Shown: positions 1 to 5,372 of the stretch, piece by piece
Layout: each line of letters opens with the position of its first letter
Numbering within the stretch: the first letter of the stretch is position 1
Assembly (NCBI GenBank): GCA_030591795.1
Contig: JAUVAJ010000124.1
Coordinates: 1 to 6,028, forward strand
DNA: 6,028 bases
DNA from: Desulfuromonadales bacterium
Lineage (GTDB): Bacteria; Desulfobacterota; Desulfuromonadia; Desulfuromonadales; UBA2294
Direction: 5' to 3'
Translations under genes and position numbers: made by a program
The notes under the pieces: model-generated
The model's database searches: none
What the model was told of the DNA's origin: nothing
The model's input: only the letters and a program-made list of their open reading frames with translations

Positions 1-948
1 GAACGGGTCGTTGGCCAAACCGTTCGGGCCACCGGCGCTGGTATCGGTTGGCGGGTAACCGTGACATGAATCACACGCCTTCGGTTTGAAACCTTCTTTA
101 TGCTGGTGACAGACCATACAATCAGCCTGGTTATAGTGGGCAGGATCACCGGCAGCGGTCATATTGTAGCCGTGATACTCGACACCATCGGTCTTGGCAG
201 CATCATAAGTATGACAAGCTTCACAGACGTTGCTCGACTGGGTCTTATCAGCACGGGAATCGTCACCAAAATCGGATGAACCTTCGCGCACGTCTTGAAA
301 ACTGACGGTACCGGCACCGGCCTCAATCGGGAATTGATCAGATCCGTTCGGAGCGGCAAAGGTCGCGTTGACCCGTTTGATGTTACCGGTGTTTCTCGCG
401 TGGCAGGTGCCACAGGTAAACTCACCGTATTTACTGCCGGCAATACCCCAGCCACCATCACCTGACCAACGTGTCGAATCAGTCGAAAGGGAGCTGTGAA
501 CCAAAGGGTTATATACAGGAACGATATTAACAAGAAGGGTTTTCTCAAAAGTGTTTGAGGTGCCGTCGGTAGTCTCGATACGAACTTCATAGACACCGTC
601 GGCATTGTTATCATTAGGCAGTGCGATATCGATCACACCATCTGTCAACGTCAGATCGCTGCCAGAGACCGAGAAAACGGCATCATCAGCACCGGTACCG
701 ACGACAACATAGGTAAAGGTGTCGCCGTTATCTGTATCAGTGGTCGACAAGGCACCGATCACCGTGCCGGCAGAAGTATCGGTCGTCGACATAATCTTGC
801 TCGGCGAAAGGGTAATGTCGGTCGGCACTGCTGCTACGGCATTTGATGCAACCAGAACCGCGACCATCAATAGAGCCAGCAGAGCAACAACCTTGATCGC
901 TTCAACTCGTCCACCCAAACACTTCCGAATCATCTTTGTCATACTCAT
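1..948 (-). CDS. Secreted multihaem c-type cytochrome with N-terminal cadherin-like domain (3' end beyond window)
   Basis: The frame is open from ATG 948 down to base 1, giving 316 residues, and the C-terminus lies outside the window. Residues 1-40 look like a Sec signal peptide: a basic start, a hydrophobic stretch at 20-34, and a likely cut after AVA or AVAA at 37-40. Residues about 41-145 resemble a cadherin-like beta-sandwich (PTDITLS at the start, an STTDTDNGD segment, FTYVVVG). Haem-binding CxxCH motifs follow at 179-183 (CGTCH), 242-246 (CEACH), 277-281 (CMVCH) and 292-296 (CDSCH, followed by GYPP). The last pair, with its spacing and the CHGYPP context, is typical of Geobacter/Desulfuromonas extracytoplasmic cytochromes used in electron transfer beyond the inner membrane. 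An AGGG ribosome binding site lies 8 bases before ATG 948, which favours it over the in-frame ATG at 942. The gene lies 93 bases downstream of the winged-helix gene on the same strand. The total haem number and cell location (periplasm or outer surface) cannot be seen here. Confidence 0.9.
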   Translation of the reverse strand, partial: MSMTKMIRKCLGGRVEAIKVVALLALLMVAVLVASNAVAAVPTDITLSPSKIMSTTDTSAGTVIGALSTTDTDNGDTFTYVVVGTGADDAVFSVSGSDLTLTDGVIDIALPNDNNADGVYEVRIETTDGTSNTFEKTLLVNIVPVYNPLVHSSLSTDSTRWSGDGGWGIAGSKYGEFTCGTCHARNTGNIKRVNATFAAPNGSDQFPIEAGAGTVSFQDVREGSSDFGDDSRADKTQSSNVCEACHTYDAAKTDGVEYHGYNMTAAGDPAHYNQADCMVCHQHKEGFKPKACDSCHGYPPTDTSAGGPNGLANDPF

Positions 949-999
949 TCGATCAGCCCTTTTCGTCAGCGACTTGATGTCACCTTTGGTTCTAACTCA

Positions 1000-1027
1000 G
1001 ATATATCGATAAAATAAAACTATTCAA
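1000..1027 (-). promoter_or_regulatory. Possible sigma-70 promoter for the cytochrome gene
   Basis: On the minus strand, TTGAAT (1027-1022) and TATATC (1005-1000) are separated by 16 bases, each matching four of six consensus positions. The site lies in the 93-base gap between the winged-helix gene and the cytochrome, so the cytochrome could be transcribed independently of the upstream leader RNA. The gap is AT-rich, so a chance match is quite possible. Confidence 0.3.
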
Positions 1028-1041
1028 TTCATTCAGAATGT

Positions 1042-1443
1042 TCAGTTAGCGGCAGCGTCACAGCTGCAGCGCTTATCATCTTCCTGTATTTCGTTCTGCA
1101 TCAAGCAGCAGAGATTTTCGATCAGGTCACTACACTTTTCGGTCGGAAAAACTACAACCTGCTTACGATTAATCAGACCTTGTGATGTATAGAGCAACTC
1201 GTAGCCCCGGCCAGGTGTGGATAGAAGTTTAACGTTACGACTGACCGAACCCTGTGGCATGCCGAGGTACTCCATAAGATCCTGCATGCTGACTCCCGGT
1301 TGCTGGATGACCGCGAGGAGCAGAGCAATATGCTGGATCGGCAAATCCTTGTTCACTTCCGTGCGCAAACAAGTGATAACGTCAGATAGTTTGGTTATAT
1401 TCTGTGTTAGTCCGGGCTTCACTTGTGCCTCATGTTGTGTCAT
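1042..1443 (-). CDS. Small winged-helix (MarR-like) transcriptional regulator with cysteine-rich C-terminus
   Basis: The product is a 133-residue cytoplasmic protein. Residues about 36-76 form a helix-turn-helix resembling MarR/winged-helix regulators: a hydrophobic helix (IALLLAVI), then GVSMQDLMEYLGM, then a putative recognition helix PQGSVSRNVKLLS at about 63-75. A wing-like segment with basic residues (LINRKQVVVFPT) follows at about 90-101, and then a helix. The tail is rich in cysteine: C104, C112, C113, C126 and C128, with C25 further upstream, which could bind a metal or sense redox state (inference). I chose ATG 1443 because GGAG lies 10 bases upstream. An in-frame ATG at 1500 would add 19 basic residues but has only a weak AGAGAA before it. 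A TTG at 1527 lies inside the U-tract of the upstream terminator and is unlikely. The cytochrome follows 93 bases downstream on the same strand, making it the obvious candidate target. DNA target and ligand are unknown. Confidence 0.75.
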   Translation of the reverse strand: MTQHEAQVKPGLTQNITKLSDVITCLRTEVNKDLPIQHIALLLAVIQQPGVSMQDLMEYLGMPQGSVSRNVKLLSTPGRGYELLYTSQGLINRKQVVVFPTEKCSDLIENLCCLMQNEIQEDDKRCSCDAAAN

Positions 1444-1518
1444 TTCGCGGTCACTCCGTTTTTTCTCAGTCAAATCACGCAATCTCTTACCCCCCCTCAT
1501 TTCTCTTTTTTCGGTTGC

Positions 1519-1562
1519 AAAAAACAAAAACGGCCCAATATCCTTTTCCCGGAGTTGGGCCG
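1519..1562 (-). terminator. Intrinsic terminator between the GEMM-like leader and the regulator gene
   Basis: Read on the minus strand, CGGCCCAA (1562-1555) pairs perfectly with TTGGGCCG (1538-1531) across a 16-base loop, followed at once by T5-G-T6 (1530-1519). This is a textbook rho-independent terminator for leftward transcription. No gene lies directly upstream of it on this strand. It sits between the riboswitch-like RNA (1598-1677) and the regulator start at 1443, the position of an expression platform in a transcription-attenuating riboswitch. Bases in its loop (CCGGGA) could pair with UUCCGG at the 3' end of the aptamer, a possible switching contact. Confidence 0.75.
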
Positions 1563-1579
1563 CTTTAAATACGGCACAT

Positions 1580-1598
1580 TAGTCGTCATCACCGACTA
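1580..1598 (-). other. Linker hairpin between aptamer and terminator
   Basis: TAGTCG (1598-1593 on the minus strand) and CGACTA (1585-1580) form a perfect six-pair stem with a seven-base loop. It abuts, and shares one base with, the aptamer P1 strand, so it may compete with or stack on P1. It could be part of the switching region or simply structured linker. Confidence 0.4.
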
Positions 1599-1677
1599 CA
1601 TCTTCCGGAAGCTCCCCCCTGAGGGCGCGTGGCTTTGCGTCACCGAATTGCTCCGGCTTCGCCCTTGTCACAAATGC
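1598..1677 (-). promoter_or_regulatory. Candidate c-di-GMP-I (GEMM-type) riboswitch aptamer
   Basis: The minus-strand RNA carries AAGGGC (1666-1661), then GAA, a six-pair hairpin GCCGGA/UUCGGU closed by a GCAA tetraloop (1651-1648), then GACGCAAAGCC (1641-1631). The outer GGC/GCC pairs, the GNRA loop, the ACGCAAAGCC strand and all spacings match the first half of the GEMM-I fold as known from Vc2 of Vibrio cholerae. A second hairpin follows (GCGCCCU with GGGGAGC, 1628-1611, one G-A mismatch). Closing pairs GCAUUU (1677-1672) with AGAUGU (1603-1598) can form P1. The 3' segment UUCCGGAAG departs from the usual GUUGCCGAAG, so the call is not certain. The base equivalent to Vc2 G20 appears to be G (1664), which would favour c-di-GMP over cGAMP (inference). 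A terminator and a regulator-cytochrome unit lie downstream. Confidence 0.62.
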
Positions 1678-1701
1678 TCTTTAAATCGCCTACCAAGCGA
1701 T

Positions 1702-2090
1702 GACCAAATCTTAGTAATTACAACCCATCAAACACAGCATTAGAAATTATTAAACAATGCACTGTACTTTACTTGGCTATCTCATTAGAGCAAAAAGCAA
1801 ACCAACAATTCACTTTTGCATAAAGATTAAACAAGCGCTAACATTATAATAAATAAATGATTTTCACCTAATCACTCACTCCTGAAATGATCCGGGGGTT
1901 TTCTCCAGAAGCAATAATTGAATGACAATATCTTTTTAATGAGTATTTTACATGCGCCACGGTAGGAAATAGGCATTGAAGACTCAAAGGGGAAAAACGG
2001 TCACAGCCAGTAAAAGAATGTAGCCTTTCTGCCGACATGAAATCTAGACGGCAACAACCATTTATGTTGGAAACTTACATAATTTCTTAC
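1702..2090. other. AT-rich intergenic region without recognisable gene
   Basis: No convincing coding frame is present on either strand. The stretch must hold the minus-strand promoter for the leader RNA, but I could not pick one with confidence. On the plus strand the part from about 1980 to 2055 can form two short stems, AAAGG/CCTTT (1986-1990 with 2024-2028) and TGCCG/CGGCA (2030-2034 with 2049-2053). These could belong to a leader, but they match no RNA family I know. Confidence 0.5.
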
Positions 2091-2119
2091 TTGCCCTGCC
2101 GCGCATGGTCTTTTAGACT
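2091..2119 (+). promoter_or_regulatory. Possible promoter of the acyl-CoA ligase gene
   Basis: TTGCCC (2091-2096) and TAGACT (2114-2119) lie 17 bases apart, each with four of six sigma-70 consensus bases. Transcription would start near 2126, leaving a leader of about 26 bases that carries the GAGGTGA ribosome binding site. No operator for a fatty-acid regulator was recognised. Confidence 0.3.
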
Positions 2120-2151
2120 TAAATTGTAAACTTTATATATATGAGGTGACC

Positions 2152-4050
2152 ATGAACGATCTGGCCAATCTGACATCATTACATGATGTTTTATTACGCG
2201 CTGAGCGGGAGTATCCAGACAATGAAGCTTTCATCTACCGGGCTGGCACTGCCGAGCTGACTGTCACCTATCGCAAGTTTTATGAAGATGTTCTGCTGCT
2301 GGCAAAAGTCTTTACCGACAAGGGGATTGGCAAGGGCGACAAGGTGCTGTTTGTCTCGGACAATCGCTACGCCTGGATCGTTACCGACTTTGCCCTGATT
2401 GCTATCGGGGCGATCAACGTGCCGCGTGGCAGCGACACCCCAACCCGCGAACTCGAGTACATAATCGACCATTCCGATTGCACTTCAATGGTGATCGAAA
2501 CAATGCCGTTGTTTAAAAAGAATGAAGAACTGTTCGGTGCTAAAAAATTCAAGAATATTTTCGTTATCGAAGGTGAAGAAGAGCACAAACTGTTCAGCAA
2601 CCTTTATTGTTATAATGAACTACTCGAAAAGCGGGCCATCACGCCGTCGGACATTGAAACATTTGCCCGTCTCGGTGAAGCACTGCAACCGGACGATCCG
2701 TTCACCCTGATCTACACCTCCGGTACCACCGGCAATCCCAAGGGAGTTATCCTTACGCACACCAACATCATGTACAACGTCCGCATGATCCCGTTGGCAG
2801 TCGAATTAAAAAGAGATGATCGCTGGCTATCGGTCTTGCCAACCTGGCATATTTTTGAGCGGGCGGCCGAGTACATGGCAATCTCTTCCGGCGGCTGCAC
2901 CGTCTACTCATCGGTTAAAACTTTCTCCGCCGACCTTCAGCTATATTCACCAACCATGGTCTGCTCGGTACCACGCTTGTGGGAGGCGCTTTACAGTAAA
3001 ATCAACCATGCCCTTGAAGAACAAGGAAAAGCCAAGGTCTTCAGTCTATTGGTCACAGTATCGACCGTCTTTCGTCATAACCAGCGTAAACTGCGCGGAC
3101 AATTACCCCGCTTCAAAAAACAAAATATCAGCACTGCCCTGCCCGGCAAATTAATGGCAATACTTAAACTGGCGTTACTCGCCCTCCCCTACAAGCTGGC
3201 GCAAAAGAAGTTCGTCCTGGTGCAAGCTCGCTTCGGCGGCCGGTTGCGCCTGGCGATCAGTGGTGGCGGCAGTCTGCCAAGATATCTAGATGAATGGATC
3301 GACGCCCTCGGCATCCGGATCGTCAACGCCTACGGCATGACCGAATGTGCCCCGGCCATCACCGCGCGTGGCCTCAACTGTGAAATTTTTGGAACTATCG
3401 GACCGCCACTGCAGGGGACCGACCTGCGCATTGCCGATGAAAACGACCAGCCGGTGCCACCTGGCGTTGAAGGTGAAATCCAGGTACATGGCCCACAAGT
3501 CATGCCCGGCTACTACAAAAACGATGCCGAGAACTACAAGACCTTTACCGATGACGATTTCCTGCGCACCGGTGACCTCGGCATGCTGACCGTGACCGGC
3601 GAACTGCTCATCACCGGTCGATCCAAAGAGATCATCGTGCTAGCTTCCGGAGAAAATATTGACCCGTCACGGATCGAAGGGGCCATCACCAGTCTGCCAT
3701 TCATCAAAGACGCGGTACTGGTTGGTCAGGACCGCAAAGGCCTCGCTGCCCTGATCGTTCCAGATATCGATAAACTGAAAAAATTCACCAAAGAAAAGCT
3801 TCATCTTGGACGCTCTGACGACACTGACGGCGACTTCCTAAAAGACAGCACCATTATTAACAGCACCCGCCAGGAGATCAATCGCCTGCTGCAACCGAAG
3901 GCAGGGTTCAAGGCACATGAACGGTTGCAGAACATCAGCTTCCTCAAGGAGGATTTTAAACCGGGTGAAGAATTGACCAACACACTGAAAAAGAAGCGTC
4001 ATATCATTGAACGGCGCTATAAAGAAGTTATCGACAAGCTGTTTCACTAA
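2152..4050 (+). CDS. Long-chain fatty-acid-CoA ligase (AMP-forming acyl-CoA synthetase, FAA1/FadD15-like)
   Basis: This 632-residue cytoplasmic or membrane-associated enzyme of the ANL adenylating superfamily should activate long-chain fatty acids with ATP and CoA to acyl-CoA, for beta-oxidation or lipid synthesis. The ATP-binding loop is at 186-198 (LIYTSGTTGNPKG). The A5 motif YGMTE is at 394-398, TGD at 473-475, the hinge and A8 motif at 487-505 (ITGRSKE, then ASGENIDP), and the candidate catalytic lysine of the C-terminal domain lies in TLKKKR at 611-616. The basic and hydrophobic insert at about 305-365, before the second half of the N-terminal domain, and the length fit the long-chain (COG1022) group rather than short-chain ligases. 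I chose ATG 2152 over GTG 2146 because GAGGTGA (2143-2149) is a near-perfect ribosome binding site whose GTG belongs to that site. The gene is monocistronic: a strong terminator starts five bases after its stop. Chain-length preference cannot be read from the sequence. Confidence 0.95.
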   Translation: MNDLANLTSLHDVLLRAEREYPDNEAFIYRAGTAELTVTYRKFYEDVLLLAKVFTDKGIGKGDKVLFVSDNRYAWIVTDFALIAIGAINVPRGSDTPTRELEYIIDHSDCTSMVIETMPLFKKNEELFGAKKFKNIFVIEGEEEHKLFSNLYCYNELLEKRAITPSDIETFARLGEALQPDDPFTLIYTSGTTGNPKGVILTHTNIMYNVRMIPLAVELKRDDRWLSVLPTWHIFERAAEYMAISSGGCTVYSSVKTFSADLQLYSPTMVCSVPRLWEALYSKINHALEEQGKAKVFSLLVTVSTVFRHNQRKLRGQLPRFKKQNISTALPGKLMAILKLALLALPYKLAQKKFVLVQARFGGRLRLAISGGGSLPRYLDEWIDALGIRIVNAYGMTECAPAITARGLNCEIFGTIGPPLQGTDLRIADENDQPVPPGVEGEIQVHGPQVMPGYYKNDAENYKTFTDDDFLRTGDLGMLTVTGELLITGRSKEIIVLASGENIDPSRIEGAITSLPFIKDAVLVGQDRKGLAALIVPDIDKLKKFTKEKLHLGRSDDTDGDFLKDSTIINSTRQEINRLLQPKAGFKAHERLQNISFLKEDFKPGEELTNTLKKKRHIIERRYKEVIDKLFH

Positions 4051-4054
4051 GACA

Positions 4055-4085
4055 AAATATAGCCGCCTATCAGGCGGCTATATTT
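4055..4085. terminator. Bidirectional intrinsic terminator between converging genes
   Basis: The arms 4055-4068 and 4072-4085 are perfectly complementary (14 pairs) with a three-base loop and a GC-rich top. The A/T-rich base of the stem supplies a short U-run on both strands. It lies five bases after the acyl-CoA ligase stop and two bases after the stop of the converging broken gene, so it can end transcripts from both sides. Confidence 0.88.
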
Positions 4086-4087
4086 GA

Positions 4088-4583
4088 TTAAATCTGTGAC
4101 CACTTTATTTGTAAAAGCCTTAAATAAACTCCAAACACCTGTCTGATCTCAGAGTTGTCAAAACCTAGCTTATTTAATCCATCAATCAAATTATTGACAC
4201 CATCAATCTTGGCCTCAATATCGCTTCCAGTATTGTCAGCGAGTGCATGAATAGATATAAAATCAGCTCACATCTCATACAATCCAACACTCTCTTCAGG
4301 ATGAGCAATCAACTGAATATCTATCCAAGTTATTGTATCGGTGTGTAGCGTGTTTATATCCTGATTAATAGTCACAGCGTATGAATAAACCCCGAACGGA
4401 AGTTCAAATCCATCAGCCAGTAACGACAAAGCTGTCTCCTTACGATAAGTACAAAGTAGCTGTATTCGGCCTATTGTACTAAATTGTGTAACTGCTGTTT
4501 CATAACATTTCTGGAGCCCTATCCAGAAACTCGATCACAAACCGATCCATTGCATTTTTCAGTGGTGGATCGGCATCGTCCAT
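4088..4583 (-). pseudogene. Broken gene of unknown function (frameshift plus in-frame TGA)
   Basis: Three protein-like segments line up on the minus strand. The first runs from ATG 4583 for 27 residues (ending DRAPEML) to TGA 4500-4502. In a second frame an open stretch from 4534 to 4271 reads on with YETAVTQFSTIGRI and continues through LADGFELPFGVYSYAV and TWIDIQLIAHPEES. It meets TGA at 4268-4270 and resumes as ADFISIHALADNTGSDIEAK to the stop at 4088-4090. The 496-base span is 165 codons plus one base, so removing one base near 4501-4511 restores a single frame. Reading the TGA as an ancestral TGG (Trp) would then give a 164-residue protein. The composition looks coding (amphipathic, few rare residues), but I do not recognise the family. 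The first segment has no clear ribosome binding site, so the true start may differ. The gene converges on the acyl-CoA ligase and shares its terminator. Confidence 0.6.
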
Positions 4584-4619
4584 TTTTATGATGCAGCTTC
4601 AATAATTACTGTGTCAAGC

Positions 4620-4664
4620 TTGACTTGCTGTCTGTTGTATTTGTAACTCACGCTTGTTAATAAT
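4620..4664 (+). promoter_or_regulatory. Possible promoter region of the toxin-antitoxin operon
   Basis: Two sigma-70-like pairings overlap here. One is TTGACT (4620-4625) with TGTAAC (4642-4647), spacer 16. The other is TTGTAT (4635-4640) with AATAAT (4659-4664), spacer 18. Either would place the inverted repeat at 4692-4719 downstream of the transcription start. The choice between them cannot be made by eye. Confidence 0.3.
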
Positions 4665-4691
4665 CAACGTTGCTGTTCCCACCTCTTAGTG

Positions 4692-4719
4692 GTACTCTTG
4701 GATGCATCATAGGGAGTAC
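4692..4719. repeat. Inverted repeat over the antitoxin ribosome binding site (candidate autoregulatory operator)
   Basis: GTACTC (4692-4697) and GAGTAC (4714-4719) are perfect inverted copies 16 bases apart, and the palindrome GATGCATC (4701-4708) lies between them. The right arm includes the GGGAG ribosome binding site (4712-4716) of the antitoxin. Phd/YefM antitoxins usually repress their own operon through palindromes just before the gene, so an operator is the natural reading. At RNA level the arms could also hide the ribosome binding site. Confidence 0.5.
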
Positions 4720-4724
4720 ATCTA

Positions 4725-5003
4725 ATGAATAAAGCACCAAAAATAATCCCAATCTCTGATCTCCGCCAAAACGCAAGCGGAATCATCAAACGCCTGGCGT
4801 CTTCACACGATCCTTTGTTCATTACACAACGCGGTCGGGCTACTGCCGTGATGGTCAGCATGCAAGATTACGAACAAACTCACCACGAGTTGGAAATTTT
4901 GCGTTTACTTGCCTGTGGTGAAAAAGAGATAGAGGCAGGTGTTGGTTTCGATTTAGATACTGTGCTGGCTGACGCCGACACTCTTTTAGCAGAGCAACAA
5001 TGA
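4725..5003 (+). CDS. Type II antitoxin, Phd/YefM family
   Basis: This 92-residue protein should neutralise the toxin encoded immediately downstream and, with it, repress its own operon. Residues about 7-50 carry the Phd/YefM N-terminal DNA-binding fold: IIPISDLRQNASGIIKRL, then a short loop and PLFITQRGRATAVMVSMQDY, the usual strand-helix pattern with the ITxxGRxxAV-type strand pair. Residues about 53-92 are acidic and helical (EKEIEAG, DLDTVLADADTLL), as expected of the flexible toxin-binding tail that proteases attack. ATG 4725 is preceded by GGGAG with eight bases between. The stop overlaps the toxin start in an ATGA, so the two are translationally coupled, as is usual for such pairs. The length fits the family well. 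Confidence 0.9.
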   Translation: MNKAPKIIPISDLRQNASGIIKRLASSHDPLFITQRGRATAVMVSMQDYEQTHHELEILRLLACGEKEIEAGVGFDLDTVLADADTLLAEQQ

Positions 5004-5290
5004 AGATAGTCTTTACCCCTTCGGCGCGTGATCAATTTTTGCAAGCACTTGCCTATATCCGCCGCGACAATCCCTATGCAGCGGTTTCTTTTCGCCACAA
5101 AACCGAGAGCGTCCTTTTGCGGCTTAAGGATCACCCGGAATCAGGGCGAACACTTCCTGAATTTCCAGACAGTCACTACCGTGAAGTGATTGTCGCACCT
5201 TACCGCTTTTTCTACAGAGTCAAAAACAATGCTGTATGGATTGTGGCCGCCTGGCACGACACGCAGATACCCGAGCACCCGGAAGAATAG
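5000..5290 (+). CDS. Type II toxin, RelE/ParE superfamily
   Basis: This 96-residue protein has the compact RelE/ParE fold. An N-terminal strand (KIVFTPSAR, 2-10) leads into two helices (about 11-45) with the usual LKDHPESGRTLPEF turn at 42-55. The beta-sheet core follows with YREVIV (60-65), PYRFFYRV (67-74) and VWIVAAWHD (79-87). ParE members poison DNA gyrase, while RelE members cleave mRNA on the ribosome. The SGR-PE turn, R61-E62 and the PYRFFYRV strand look more like ParE-type proteins, but the target cannot be decided from sequence alone. The gene starts inside the antitoxin stop codon (ATGA overlap) and has no strong ribosome binding site of its own. That suggests coupled translation, which keeps antitoxin in excess. 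No key region is missing, so the pair looks intact. Confidence 0.9.
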   Translation: MKIVFTPSARDQFLQALAYIRRDNPYAAVSFRHKTESVLLRLKDHPESGRTLPEFPDSHYREVIVAPYRFFYRVKNNAVWIVAAWHDTQIPEHPEE

Positions 5291-5304
5291 AATCGAACCC
5301 AGCC

Positions 5305-5334
5305 TTGACCGTCAGCCACTATTACGTGTAGATT
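5305..5334 (+). promoter_or_regulatory. Possible promoter of the ABC transporter gene
   Basis: TTGACC (5305-5310) and TAGATT (5329-5334) lie 18 bases apart in the 82-base gap after the toxin gene, with five and four consensus matches. Transcription would begin near 5341, about 32 bases before the TTG start. This would separate the transporter from the toxin-antitoxin operon. No terminator was seen in the gap, so read-through is also possible. Confidence 0.35.
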
Positions 5335-5372
5335 AAACAACCTCATCAACCCACTATCCAACGGAATCGGCA

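Noticed and set aside
719..1012. Open plus-strand frame of about 97 codons opposite the cytochrome start
   Set aside because: It lies antisense to the signal peptide and cadherin-like domain, has no ribosome binding site, and its composition is what the complementary coding strand would produce.
1217..1743. Overlapping plus-strand frames across the regulator and riboswitch region
   Set aside because: They are antisense to the winged-helix gene and to the structured leader and show no protein family features.
1985..2055. Second GEMM or cobalamin riboswitch on the plus strand before the ligase
   Set aside because: A few purine-rich words resemble those families, but there is no GNRA-capped hairpin, no ACGCAAAGCC strand and no cobalamin-box core.
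2146..2151. GTG at 2146 as start of the acyl-CoA ligase
   Set aside because: That GTG is part of the GAGGTGA ribosome binding site, which is well placed for ATG 2152.
4268..4270. In-frame TGA read as selenocysteine
   Set aside because: An upstream frameshift already breaks the gene, there is no evident SECIS-like hairpin right after the TGA, and no selenoprotein context was recognised. A TGG to TGA change is simpler.
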